The position numbers and the translations under genes are program-made. DNA of 41,767 bases from Chara braunii (taxonomy: Eukaryota; Streptophyta; Charophyceae; Charales; Characeae), in assembly GCA_003427395.1 (NCBI GenBank), contig BFEA01000378.1:1137790-1179556 (forward strand), in the 5' to 3' direction. Shown piece after piece: positions 1 through 9,640 of the stretch (position 1 is the stretch's first letter; every line of letters starts with the position of its first letter). The notes below the pieces were generated by a model. That model searched no databases. It saw only the letters and a program-made list of their open reading frames with translations, and was not told where the DNA came from.

Positions 1-488
1 GACTTTTGGGGACTTCAGACATGGCAACGAGGGGTTATTTGGGATTGGTGACCAAGACTTGGTGTTAACGACAGTCCCATCTCTCCCCCCTCCTTTCGTC
101 TGGTCCTTACCTCTTCGTCTGTGTATGTCTGGACCTGGCGCTTTCTCCCTGTGTGCAGCGCCAGGCTCCTTCACACCTGGTGAGGGATACGATGCATGTT
201 TAGTCTGAGTTCAAACATTGATTGGGCTCGTCATTGGTATTCTAGCATTCTGCTTCGCTACTTGTACTACGTGTGTGAGGTCAGTCCTTGTCAGGTCAGT
301 CTTTGTATCTAGGTCTTCCCTGCGCTATTTGTATGTATGAGAATGCACATTGTTTGTCGAGATTGTACTCTCACCGCATTGTCCATTTCAGTCCTTTTTA
401 TCACACTGCAGTTCCTCGGTTATTACGAACATCACATATCTGTGCATGTAACAGTATTTTGCCCTGATCAATACTGAAGACAGACCAG
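1..488. other. Non-coding stretch, nothing recognised
   Basis: No reading frame of useful length, RNA gene or repeat could be supported here. Base composition is mixed and stop codons are dense in all frames. Confidence 0.6.
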
Positions 489-489
489 G

Positions 490-528
490 ACCGCATGATA
501 GAGTCACTTAAATTTGAAGTCATGCGGT
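490..528. repeat. Short inverted repeat (hairpin)
   Basis: A 9-bp perfect inverted repeat, ACCGCATGA at 490-498 and TCATGCGGT at 520-528, closes a 21-nt AT-rich loop. It lies just left of the 215-bp inverted-repeat element and may be a remnant of it or chance. Confidence 0.6.
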
Positions 529-533
529 TGACT

Positions 534-748
534 ATGTTAAACCACCAGTACTTGGCCCAGCTATCGGCTGCGGGCGATTCCCGTTAATGCGCCGGTAGTT
601 GCGGGCTTCGGGGCCCCGAACCGCAATGGCTGGAAGCGCCAGCCAAAATCAAAATGAAATGGTGCTCCGACGGCTCGGCAAAACTTGGCGCGCAGGGGGT
701 ATCCCGGCTCGGCATCAATAGCTGGGCCAAGTACTGGTGGTTTAACAT
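534..748. mobile_element. MITE-like element with perfect 31-bp terminal inverted repeats
   Basis: Positions 534-564 are the exact reverse complement of 718-748 (31 of 31 bases). The 153-bp interior is GC-rich, in contrast to its surroundings, and holds further hairpins: a perfect 14-bp palindrome at 607-620 within a longer imperfect stem flanked by TTGCGG and CCGCAA, and GGCTGG/CCAGCC around 625-645. No transposase is encoded; short size and terminal inverted repeats fit a non-autonomous DNA transposon (MITE) or a foldback element. I could not find a clear target-site duplication, so the exact ends and superfamily are unknown. Confidence 0.65.
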
Positions 749-1534
749 GTTGCGCGAGCTGTGTGAACCTTCCTACATTCTTTAAGCCACTTGCGAAGAG
801 AAGCAATGACCTATGATACTAAGTATTATACACAAACGAGGACAATGAGAGACGCAAGAACCATGAGCAAACGATACTTTGGAAGGTATAGGAGCAACTG
901 TAGTTTCTGTCAACACTCTAGCGCTATATATAGGGAATTATGACTCCAAGTCTCCAACAGATTGCATGATGTCTGAGCGAGGACTCGTAAACTGTAAAAC
1001 ACACAAGAGCTGGATGAAAGTTGTAGTAAGAGATGTCTTTTTGTGCGAGTGTGAAGGGAGATCAGTGACATGCAGTGTTATCCTTTGGAAAGAATGAGAC
1101 TTGCCACTCTCTCAGTCTAGGAGAGGGCTGCAATCATTAGTACAATCAAAGATTCGAACGAAGGCTACGACTCTTGTTCATACCCAGTGTACCATTTGAA
1201 CGAGGTTCGCCCCTAGCGGTATTCCAGGCAAAGTATGTGATGTGCACAGCCTTGAAATAGCAGTGTGCGGCAACCCTTATATTGTTTACGGAATAAAGTT
1301 TGTGGAAAAGTGATATTCTCCATAACACTTGAGCGCCTGCCCCTCAAATCGTCGCTAATCTTCGTTATAATATAGCTTGTCTGGTTAATTTAAGCGAGAC
1401 TGATGATAGTCGGTCTTATGCGTCGTCGCCATGTCGTACACAGGCAGGACAGAGTACACAGCACTCACATGCACTATGTAGTGGAACTTTATGCAACCAC
1501 AGTCGATCCTAGCAGAAAGCTAGCGGTAGACTAA
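749..1534. other. Non-coding stretch with one weak ORF
   Basis: The only open frame with an ATG-like start is 72 codons on + at 879-1097. It shows no recognisable domain, and codon use does not distinguish it from chance. Nothing else is supported. Confidence 0.5.
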
Positions 1535-1667
1535 GTAGCCAATGATTTACCAAAGAACTTGATAACGACATAGTATTATGTTGGGGCTTAGCAGGGAGGG
1601 GTAACCAATAGTTTACCTAAGAACTTGGCAACAACATAGTACTTTGTTGGGGCTTAGCAGGGAGGGG
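1535..1667. repeat. Two-copy tandem repeat, about 66-bp unit
   Basis: Two adjacent copies (about 1535-1601 and 1601-1667) share the pattern CCAAT..TTTACC.AAGAACTTG followed by GTTGGGGCTTAGCAGGGAGG, with about ten differences. No coding potential. Confidence 0.8.
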
Positions 1668-1830
1668 CTTGTCAAGAGTTCAAATACTTAATGGGCACCG
1701 AGAGGCTTGACGACAGATTGTTGGTCAAGTACAGATTTGTTGGCCATCAGTTGGGAAAATAAGCAACGGATGACCATCAGCAGCGCCCTCCCTATGTCTT
1801 GAAGCAAGGCAAACTATTCTTCACTCTTAA

Positions 1831-2091
1831 TTGTTACGAGCTCTGATAGCAGAGCATGAGGGAGAGTTATGTATAGGAAGGATATCCTTGGATGAAGTGG
1901 AAAAGTGGGAAAACCGAGTAGTTGATAACGTTTTGTTTTACTTAAAATTTATGAGGGAAAGGGCACTTGGGCTAATGAAAGACCAGAAGTTCATAGAGTA
2001 TGTGCTCTACTTTCATGGGTCAGACAAAAAACTGCACAATATCTACTCATCTTTGAAAACCTTCGAACAAGTCAGCGCGAGGCTCAAGTGA
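1831..2091 (+). CDS. Hypothetical ORF, first copy of a duplicated unit
   Basis: An 86-codon frame (TTG start as drawn; the first ATG is further in). From about residue 22 it is nearly identical to the product of the downstream duplicate at 2319-2528. The predicted product is charged, with a WENRVVDN..FY.KFMRERALG core and a likely helical C-terminal part ending in FEQVSARLK. I do not recognise a family. Several substitutions between the copies leave the frame open, a weak hint of past coding function. It may be a fragment or exon of a larger gene or retroelement. Confidence 0.35.
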   Translation: MLRALIAEHEGELCIGRISLDEVEKWENRVVDNVLFYLKFMRERALGLMKDQKFIEYVLYFHGSDKKLHNIYSSLKTFEQVSARLK

Positions 2092-2755
2092 ATATAAAAA
2101 TGCTCGTTTTTTTTCAAAGACCTTTTTAATGCACTGATTAATAATTGTCATTCAATAATTTGCAATTTCTCTTTGTACTCTTTTGTTAAGCGGTCTATAT
2201 TCAGTGACCTATCAGTCAGCAATGTTCTGTCATCTGAGGAGTTATCAGTAATCTTCGGACATGATTTATCATTATCCAGTCATTTCTACCTATCACAAGG
2301 ATAAACATCAATCAGACAATGTTTCTATCAAAAGTGGAAGAGTGGGAAAATCGAGTAGTTGATAACGCTTTGTTTTACTTCAAATTTATGAGGGAAAGGG
2401 CACTTGGGCTAATGAAAGACCAGAAGTTCATAGAGTATATGCTCTACTTTAATGGGTTAGACAAAAAACTGCACAATATCTACTCATCTTTGAAAACCTT
2501 CGAACAAGCCAGCGCGAGGCTCAAGTGAATATAAAAATGCTCGGTCTTTTTCAAAGACCATTTTAATGTACCGATTAATAATTGTCATTCAATAATTTGC
2601 AGTTTCTCTTTGTACTCTTTTGTCAAGCAGTCTTATATTCAGTGACTTGTCAGTCAGCAATGTTTTGTCATCTGAGGAGTTATCAGTAATCTTGGACATG
2701 ATTTATCATTATCCAGGCATTTCTACCTATCACAAGGATCAATATCAAAAGACAT
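1897..2755. repeat. Tandem duplication, 437-bp offset, two copies
   Basis: Sequence from about 1897 to 2318 is repeated from about 2332 to 2755 at a constant offset of about 437 bp with roughly 90 percent identity by eye. The shared block includes the ORF core, the AAATGCTCG-TTTTTCAAAGACC segment after its stop, and a second segment rich in ATCAGTCAGCAATGTT and GAGGAGTTATCAGTAATCTT. Confidence 0.85.
2319..2528 (+). CDS. Hypothetical ORF, second copy
   Basis: A 69-codon frame with an ATG start. It repeats the core of the 1831-2091 frame with only a few amino-acid changes (for example V to A after the DN pair and H to N in the FNG segment). Stop and following sequence are shared. The upstream part differs, so one copy has an altered N-terminus. 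Function unknown. Confidence 0.35.
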   Translation: MFLSKVEEWENRVVDNALFYFKFMRERALGLMKDQKFIEYMLYFNGLDKKLHNIYSSLKTFEQASARLK

Positions 2756-2989
2756 TGAGATCAGTCTTTGTATCCTTCTTTGCACATGAGTACAATTCGG
2801 TCATTCCCAGTTAGTGAGTCCATCTTATCTAGTCTTAACAAGATTGTTCAAAAGGGCGGTAGTTACAATATGTCAATGCAGTTAAGTTTCGACAAGAAGA
2901 TTTGTCAGTCTTTGTTGTCCTCGCCAGGTTTGCAGAGGTACGGTTCATATCCTGAGGCTCTATGTGAAGAAAGACAAAGGAACTCGTGA
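2620..2989 (+). CDS. Hypothetical short ORFs after the duplication
   Basis: Two overlapping + frames (2620-2814, 64 codons; 2768-2989, 73 codons). The first covers the second-copy version of the ATCAGTAATCTT segment and reads SSEELSVILDMIYHYPG. The frame changes near 2800, so a single ancestral frame with a frameshift is possible. No family is recognised. Confidence 0.25.
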
Positions 2990-3030
2990 GCAATTTGACT
3001 TAGCTTGGATATCAGCGGCCAAATACTTAA

Positions 3031-3032
3031 AG

Positions 3033-3123
<91 letters not shown>
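3031..3123. repeat. (GA)n microsatellite
   Basis: About 93 bp of almost uninterrupted GA dinucleotide with one GACA interruption near 3056. Confidence 0.98.
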
Positions 3124-3127
<4 letters not shown>

Positions 3128-3157
3128 ATAAAATTGACACAAAGTTGATCAGTAACT

Positions 3158-3460
3158 TTGGATTCATACCCAGGCCCAGGCCTTACAGATTGTTGTTATT
3201 GGGGTGACTTGGTGGATCTGGTCAAGAGGTATATCTCTACTGCAGAGATTGACTACGAGGCAATAACCGAACCCCCGGAGTTTCAACATCTTAGCCATAC
3301 CTTCCTATTTTGTGGAAGGAGTTATGTGCTATGCTTGATTTTCGTATCCTTGGCCTTCGATGATCGTATACGGAACTACTCGGCTTTAGGTGGCTCTACA
3401 TCTTTAAGCCACACTCTCAGAAGGTACACAGGCGTGGTTCGAGGCATAAAAGACGAGTAG
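3158..3460 (+). CDS. Hypothetical ORF
   Basis: A 100-codon + frame (non-ATG start as drawn, TTG) following the GA tract. The predicted product has an acidic N-terminal half, a hydrophobic stretch around residues 48-66 (LFCGRSYVLCLIFVSLAF) that could be one membrane segment, and a basic tail. No family is recognised; it may belong with the frames at 1.8-3.0 kb. Confidence 0.25.
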   Translation: MDSYPGPGLTDCCYWGDLVDLVKRYISTAEIDYEAITEPPEFQHLSHTFLFCGRSYVLCLIFVSLAFDDRIRNYSALGGSTSLSHTLRRYTGVVRGIKDE

Positions 3461-3949
3461 TCAAATGAGAAATTGAGGATAAGACTTGAGAGGGATGAGT
3501 AAGGATTATTGACGAGTGTTGAAAATGTTTTTTTATTCGTACTTCTTAAAACTACTACGAGTTTTCACCTTCCTTCATTTATTTTTTTTTGCCTCGAGTT
3601 AGTCAGTCATGTTTAGTAAACGATGTAGGTTGATTATGAGATTATAAATCTGACAAGGTACTTTATGATCCGAACTTTATGATCCGAGGGACTGTAAAAT
3701 GATATATAGGAGACTGAGTAGAGACAGTGAGAGAGAACCGATTGAGGATTATATGGGGAAATAGGAAGAGTTGGTTTGCCTTTAATCTTTACTCAAACTA
3801 TTATTGCCTCTACTCTAGGTCCTTGAAGAAACCAATTAAATAAGCTATATTTTTGTATTTTTTGTGTAATAACATGATGAATGTTAGTATTACTAAGAAA
3901 AGAGAGTCACCGAAGACCATCTATCAAATAGTTTTTAGTATTTACAATA
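3461..3949. other. AT-rich stretch, nothing recognised
   Basis: No frame, repeat or RNA gene is supported. It could hold the decayed 5' part of the gypsy element that follows; I saw no LTR boundary or primer-binding site. Confidence 0.5.
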
Positions 3950-4099
3950 CTATCTTGTAAACTACTAGAACTACTATATAATTCTTTAGGTGTGGAACAA
4001 ACGAGAGAGGAAAGAGATTACTAGAAAAGTGAGAGCTTGAAAGCAAGGAGGGATAAGTCAAAAGTGATAAGAAGAGAGATAAAGGGATATTAAGAAAAT

Positions 4100-5070
4100 T
4101 GATGGTCAAAACATATGGACGAGGAAGGCCTAGCTCTTTTGCGGAGACTCGTGAAGAGACTCTGGTGGGTATCATAGAAGAGTTTGTTGAAATAGTTGAT
4201 ACCATAAAGAGAGGATCGGATACTGCAAGAGTATAGCGACCAGATGAAAGAATCCTATGTTTTTAAGAGGACCATATGCTAATGATTTTTTGGATGAGTA
4301 TGAACTATTTGAACTCAGTTACGGTTGGACTGATAGGCAGTGACCCAAACATCATCTATCATACTTTGCTTCTGACTCTAAATTGATTGTTGAATAATTG
4401 AGGGAAGAGACTGCTACTTGGGAAGAAGTTAAACATAGGATAAAAAAAAGTGTTTGAGAAAATTTTTATTCTCACTACCACGAAGGATCTTCTCAATATC
4501 AGAAAAACTAAGTATGATACATTTAATGTTTTCCTTCAGACATTCATTCGGACAACCAAAATAATTCAATGTTTGAAGAGGTTCAAGGATGTTACATTTT
4601 TTTGACTGATTTCACCGATAATGAGAGACAGATAGTCTTGAACAAGGCTCAACATTATCCTCTTAGATGAGACGAGATGGTGACAATAGTCAGATCTATG
4701 TCAACAGTTTCTTACAAGAAATGATCATAAGATCAAATCAGGTTTCTGACCAAGGATTGAAAAACAAAGAATCGCTTGAACAAAGAAAGTAACATGAACA
4801 AAAAAAACATTATTGAAAGAGTTACGACAAATTATATGTCTGCAATCCCTACTCCAGATGAGAAAGGGAAAAAGAAGGCAAAAAGTGAGGATGAAAAAGA
4901 TGATGATGTAATGATGGTTATGAAAAGAGAGGAGATGCATCCAAATCTTATGGAATCGAGGAAATTCTGGTAAAGGAAACAAAGAAAGAAGAAAATATAA
5001 AGACCGGCCGAGGAAGAACTTCATCTGTTATTATTGTGGGGATGGAGGTTATACCTCCACTTATTGTAGT
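4100..5070 (+). pseudogene. gypsy gag relic with CCHC-like zinc knuckle
   Basis: Read on + across frameshifts, 4100-4440 gives a capsid-like stretch (YANDFLDEYELFELSYGWTD near 4275) typical of Ty3/gypsy Gag. At 5026-5067 a zinc knuckle is visible: Cys 5026, Cys 5035, Tyr at 5050 where His is expected, Cys 5065, spacing C-x2-C-x4-[Y]-x4-C. Loss of His would prevent normal zinc binding. A lysine-rich segment at 4776-4973 precedes it. Multiple stops show the gene is dead. Confidence 0.7.
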
Positions 5071-5420
5071 TGTGGGGGCGAACGTCTAGGATGAATCTAT
5101 TCTATTATTATTTGATGGTAATTTTTTATGTCTACTCTTCGTTGCTAATTTCATTATGTATGATATTAATCCGTATAGAATTGGACACTAAAGAAAAGGC
5201 TCGAGTAGAGTTAGCCTCCATTAGAGGATGTAAGGAGTGGGGTTGCTAAAAACAATGCAATGAGACATGATTGTGACAACTCGTGGAACAAATTGGATCA
5301 TCGACATCTTTAAGGTATGCGACTTCTTGCCCTTAGACATGAAGAGAAAATGAAAAAATAAAAGTTAAAAACGAACGTAAATGTTCCCTTTCTTGTTTGT
5401 GAATTGCCTGAAGAAGAAGT

Positions 5421-5741
5421 TTGAAAAAATTCGATGATTTTTCAGCTTTAATTTATTTGCCTTTACAATCTTTGACGTTGGTGGAAGACTTTTCTGATGA
5501 CGTTTTCTCAAGTGGATATCTACAGGAAGAAAATGTTACCCCTCAGGATTATTCTGAGTTAGTAAAACCTCCTTCTGGTGAACTCACTTGTTTAGTTAAC
5601 ATAATGACTTTTCAAGATGTTTTATCGTATGAACTCGTTATGAAACCTGATACAGTGGTTGGGGAGGTAAATAACCTTCAAAAAACACTTCAGATGATTG
5701 AGAAAAATAAAAGAATAACAGTTGAAGAGAGAGATTCTTGA
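5421..5741 (+). pseudogene. gypsy spacer between gag and protease
   Basis: A 106-codon + frame, acidic, between the zinc knuckle and the protease. It continues after a stop as KYETVISDVITKML and LLGATFVAKVDRSL (5810-5990), which resembles the linker before the protease in plant and fungal gypsy polyproteins. No enzymatic motif. Confidence 0.45.
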
Positions 5742-5989
5742 TGATTAGAAATATAATCTTTCGTCTCGAAATAATGAACAAGGGAAGAAAAGAAAGTTCA
5801 TCCTCAAGAGTGAATTAAAATATGAAACTGTTATCAGTGATGTGATTACAAAGATGTTAGAAGAAACAAATGCAATTCTGTCTTTTAATAAGGCAATGAC
5901 TTTAACACCGAACTTTACGAGATTGATTAAAAAAAAAAAAAGTAAGTAAACTATTAGGAGCGACTTTCGTTGCTAAAGTGGATAGGTCA

Positions 5990-6330
5990 TTGTCAGGATG
6001 TAAGATGAAATTTGAAACCATGCGTTGCAGATACCTGATTATCTATATTAATGAAGGGAAGATTCGAGCCTTAGTGGACTCTGGGAATAAATCATTTTTT
6101 CCTCTTAAAGAATTATGGAGGTTTGTGATCTAACTATTGATAGAAACTCAAAGAGCATACTGAGTAATATTGCTCAAACATTTTACCTGACCGGTTATAT
6201 TAATAATCTGTTAATTAAGGTTGGAACCATAATTGTTGAACTGTAAGGGTTCGTGGTTCCAAAATTGGATTATGATTGTATTCTGAGTACTATGTTTATA
6301 CATAAAATGAAAGTTGTCCAGTTTTTCAGT
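5990..6330 (+). pseudogene. gypsy aspartic protease relic
   Basis: The + frame reads KMKFETMRCRYLIIYINEG followed by RALVDSGN; the active-site triplet Asp-Ser-Gly is encoded at 6077-6085 (GAC TCT GGG), with Asn where Ala or Ser is usual. About 60 codons later VVPKLDYDCILS resembles the family's C-terminal YDxILG-type motif. In the family this enzyme cleaves the Gag-Pol polyprotein. A TAA at about 6244 and a frame change around 6110 make it non-functional. Confidence 0.7.
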
Positions 6331-6480
6331 AAAAAAGGGTCATCTTGGATTGGTATGCGGGACCCAAAAATTGGCCAGAAGCAGACCTTTCTGGTTTCTA
6401 CTTCAAACGATCATAAACATAAGATTTCAGTCAACTCAATTAGAAGGGAGGAATCTGTTCAGAAGACTAGAAGACTGAAA

Positions 6481-6618
6481 GGAAAAGGTAAGCAAAAAAT
6501 TAAAAAAAAAGTTTCAGGGGACATGCATTAAATCTCTAAAATGATGAAAGGAAAAGGTAAGCAAAAAATTAAAAAAAAAGTTTCAGGGGACATGCATTAA
6601 ATCTCTAAAATGATGAAA
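6481..6618. repeat. 69-bp tandem duplication, two copies
   Basis: 6481-6549 and 6550-6618 appear identical. The unit is 23 codons long, lysine-rich (GKGKQKIKKKV), and contains the stop codon that ends the frame beginning at 6253. Identity within an otherwise decayed element implies a recent duplication. Confidence 0.95.
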
Positions 6619-6799
6619 GTTTTTGGCGAACTCAAAGATGATGATGAATAAAGTGAAGCATTTAAAAGGGTTGTTGAATTTGCTAAGATTAAAAAAATGG
6701 AACTAAAATTTGCTTCAACTCTTTTTTTTATAGAAAAATAGCAACTGAATCAAAAAGAAAGAACTAGACCAAGGGGGTGAAGAATAACCCGGCTCATTG

Positions 6800-7138
6800 A
6801 GAATTGGAGCTATTTGGCCTCCAAAAGGTATTGATGTGTTAGATCCTTGGGGAATCCCCTTTCTAAATACTCTTATTCTACTTTCATCTGGAGTTGCTGT
6901 AACTTGGGCTCATCATGCTATATTAGCTGGTTTAAAACAACAAGCCCTTTATGGCATATTAGCCACTATTCTTCTAGCTTTAGTTTTTACTGCATTTCAA
7001 GGAATGGAATATGTAGAAGCTCCTTTTACCATTTCTGATGGGATATATGACTCTACATTCTTTTTAGCTACTGGATTCCATGGCTTTCATGTCATCGTAG
7101 GAACCATTTTTCTTATTATCTGTTGTGTTCGTCAGTAC
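6800..7138 (+). pseudogene. cox3: Mitochondrial cox3 fragment (NUMT)
   Basis: About 112 codons of cytochrome c oxidase subunit III, from [17 protein letters not shown] to [10 protein letters not shown] and IRQY-like CCVRQY. The subunit is an inner-membrane part of respiratory complex IV. Both the N-terminal half and the last part are missing; homology stops at the Tyr codon 7136-7138 and the frame runs on into non-cox3 sequence to 7183. The reading frame is open and conserved residues are encoded directly, so insertion looks fairly recent. It sits between gypsy protease and reverse transcriptase. Confidence 0.93.
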
Positions 7139-7189
7139 ATGATGAAGCATTGTAAAAGGAGAGGAGAATCATTGAAGAATTAAGGGAGT

Positions 7190-7978
7190 CTACAAGATTA
7201 GGGAATAATGTCCCTAGAGAAATATTTGATTCCATGAAGATTGGGTCATAGCAGTCTATCTGACATAAAAAGAAGGAATATATCTTCAAGGTGTGTCAAA
7301 AATTCTTTTGTGCATTCTCATTCAATGATGAAGAGAGAGCGACTAAATGTGGATATAATTAAGATGACTAATATCTCGATAGTACATCATATTCCATGAA
7401 ATTATAAACCAACTAAATATGTAAAAACAAAAAGAGGCAGATGTGGTTAAATATCTTAATAAAAAAAATTGCCTCTAATGTTGCTGAAGTTGGTGACGAG
7501 TCGTATGCAAATTATTGGTTTTGCTTCTGAAAACCACGAGGTGGTTTGAGATGGATAGAAAACCTTCAAAAACTCAACTCGATGACGGTACGTGGTGCAG
7601 GAAGTCTTCCTGATGTTAATCCCTTTTATAAATCATTTGTTTGTCAATGCATGTATTAATTGATTGATTTATATTCTGGTTACGATCAGTTTCTCATTGA
7701 TCCCACCAACCAACTAAGGACTATCATGCACACGCCAAGAGGGCTTATTCAGATGCGTGGTTCGAAGGGATATCATGCAAGTCATGCAATATGTTTTTTT
7801 TTTTTTTTTTTAGATAACGAGTCTCTATATTGATGATAACCAAGCGAAAGAGTTTGTAGTAAAAGACAAGACTTTGGTTGGTGATGGTGTCAGAAAGTTT
7901 GTCTGGGAACATGCTGAGGATGTAAAGTTCGTCATAGAAAGACTTCAAAAGTACAATCTGGCTGTCAGCGGACTTTAA
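7190..7978 (+). pseudogene. gypsy reverse transcriptase relic
   Basis: Fragments on + follow the order of a Ty3/gypsy RT: RGGLRWIENLQKLNSMTV (from about 7540), a DLYSGYDQ segment at about 7665-7690 followed by MHTPRGLIQM (about 7727-7757), an 18-20 T run at 7793-7811, then an open frame at 7814-7978 starting ITSLYIDDN with the catalytic Asp-Asp at 7832-7837 and ending KYNLAVSG. Stops and shifts occur before the T run. The frame is cut at 7979 by mitochondrial sequence. Confidence 0.8.
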
Positions 7979-7979
7979 A

Positions 7980-8066
7980 AATTATCAAACATTGATGGTG
8001 GTTTTGTTATATGAACCTCAACAAATTCAATTTTCATACCATAGAGATTTAGATGTTTTGAATTAA
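7980..8066 (+). pseudogene. rps4: Mitochondrial rps4 3' end (NUMT copy 1)
   Basis: Twenty-eight codons plus TAA encode the C-terminus of mitochondrial small-subunit ribosomal protein S4 (NYQTLMVVLLYEPQQIQF). The same sequence, with a few substitutions, recurs at 34829-34918. The shared block continues about 50 bp past the stop. It abuts the gypsy RT frame directly. Confidence 0.75.
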
Positions 8067-8139
8067 AGGCAACCAACCGTTAGGTCAGGCGGCCAATAAG
8101 ACACTAAGACACTAACCCCACCCCCGCGTCTGGGGGACT

Positions 8140-8289
8140 ATGAATGTAATCACGCATTTTGTTACCGCGATTGAAAATGTTAAACTTATTTTAGAAGTAA
8201 GAAAAGTCAGAATCTCCGGAATCATCCAATTAGACTCATCCATTATACCAAAGAGTCGTAAAGAAACCTTAACTCTTCGGTGGATTCTC
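8140..8289 (+). pseudogene. rps7: Mitochondrial rps7 fragment (NUMT)
   Basis: About 50 codons match the middle of mitochondrial ribosomal protein S7: NVITHFVTAIENVK, EVRKVRISG and ETLTLRWIL. The usual LEAAFKRR continuation is absent, so both ends are truncated. The fragment follows a break in the rps4 downstream region at about 8118, indicating two mitochondrial segments joined together. Confidence 0.75.
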
Positions 8290-8412
8290 ACCTTTCCCTC
8301 ATGGTACTTGTACACTATCGCACGTAGATAAGTCAAACACGAATGTGATTTTTTAAAAATTGAAAAATAACTCGTTGCTTCGGACCTTTCTTTTTTCATC
8401 AATCAAATCAAA

Positions 8413-8483
8413 GGCTAAGTAACATAAAGGTAATGTATTGGACTGCAAATCCACGAATGATGGTTTGAATCCGTCCTTAGCCT
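8413..8483 (+). tRNA. trnC: tRNA-Cys(GCA), mitochondrial type (NUMT)
   Basis: A 71-nt cloverleaf: acceptor GGCTAAG pairs with CTTAGCC, discriminator T, anticodon loop CTGCAAA with GCA in a TTGGA/TCCAC stem, and a T-arm with GGTTTGAATCC. The C of the usual TTC is replaced by T in the T-loop (TTTGAAT). As part of organelle DNA in the nucleus it is probably not expressed. Confidence 0.85.
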
Positions 8484-9265
8484 ACTTACTCGGCTAGTTG
8501 ATTGGAGCATCAAAATTGTGTGATAGAATGATAAATAGTTTGAATGCTAATCAATTGCAATCTATGGATCAAAATTACTACGTTCAATGAGAGAAATGAG
8601 TGTATCCCAAGTGATCAAAAGAAAGGCACTAGAAAATAACCAAAGAGATTGGACATCAATGGTATTGAACTTATGAGTATTCAGATTATAATACTTATTA
8701 TGAACAATCACTGTCAATGAAGCAACTATAACATGAGTTTTTCTCTAAATACAATATTCGCATATGCAAGAATCCTTATAACTTACTAAAATCGACCGCC
8801 TATGGGTGGGCAAGTGTTTGATTTTCGTCCTGGTAGATGTGTTATATACCACTTTCCTAAAAAAATTATTATTTATCTGTTTTTTCTCAGTAAAACTTTA
8901 CAAAAATCCAAAACCTTAGCAGCACTATTCTATTTGAGTTTTCGACCTAGTGTGGTCGTGGTGGAATATTGTATGATATATTGAATACGACGCAACTTGG
9001 TACGATTGAAATTCTTGTCTACACTTATCAGTCTTATAAAAACCAATATTACAATGGAAACACCTATCTCTGATATAATAAAAAACCTGAGTAGATTTGG
9101 ATTTTGTGATCAAGCGGGTAAACCACATGCCAAATTGGCCTGGGTGAATTTGGATATTGCAAAAATTCTTTAAAAAATTAATCAGATTCTATAAGGTGTT
9201 TATAATTATTATAGTTTTGTAGTTTCTTCTTTTTCGGACAAAAATAATCATCTTATGCTTTAGAC
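8484..9265. other. AT-rich stretch within the gypsy/mitochondrial mosaic
   Basis: No frame longer than about 67 codons and no motif I can assign. It lies between trnC and the gypsy RNase H side, so it may be mitochondrial spacer or decayed pol. Confidence 0.5.
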
Positions 9266-9267
9266 AC

Positions 9268-9640
9268 TTCTTCAAGGGTAGGAGTTCCCACCCTAAGAAG
9301 ATAGATAAAATCTTGAATTAACCCTCGTCTCTTAAGCGAGTAAAAGATGTCAGGAGTTCTTTAGGTGTTTGTGAATTTTGAAGTATTTTCATTCCTCATT
9401 TAAAACCCTTGCAGAGCCTATAAGAGAGATAGTCATGCAAAGGGTTAACCTGTTATGGACAAAGAAAAAACAAATTGTTGTTAAAACCCTATAAGAAAAA
9501 TTGAAAAATTGAGGTGTGGTCTTGGCAGTGTCTTATTATGATAATGAATAGGGAAAACCGTTCATCATCGAGGCTGTTAGAGGACAAGTTGTTGTTGGGG
9601 GTGTAGTCATACAAAAGGATGAGAATGAGAGAAAGAGAGT
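9268..9640 (+). pseudogene. gypsy RT thumb / RNase H relic
   Basis: Across several frameshifts the + strand gives PTLRR, DKILN, KDVRSSLGVCEF (expected VRSFLG), IFIPH, a LLWTKKKQIVVK-like segment and PFIIE, the order seen from the end of RT into RNase H in Ty3/gypsy pol. No integrase was seen downstream. Dead copy. Confidence 0.7.

Larger units (their letters stand above)
3950..9640 (+). mobile_element. Decayed Ty3/gypsy retrotransposon with mitochondrial insertions
   Basis: In one orientation and in canonical order the region shows a gag-like segment with a zinc knuckle, a retroviral-type aspartic protease with DSG, a reverse transcriptase with a YIDD box, and the thumb-to-RNase H region. 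All are broken by stops and frameshifts. Two blocks of mitochondrial DNA interrupt pol: cox3 between protease and reverse transcriptase, and rps4-rps7-trnC between reverse transcriptase and the RNase H side. No LTR pair was found, so the ends are approximate. Confidence 0.85.

Noticed and set aside
534-748. Structured non-coding RNA gene (snRNA/rRNA fragment)
   Set aside because: The inverted ends are perfect and terminal, which suits a transposable element better; no snRNA or rRNA motif is visible.
2960-3142. LSLSLS frame on minus
   Set aside because: Translation of the GA microsatellite; likewise RERERE at 31270-31560 and SLSLS at 23678-23911.
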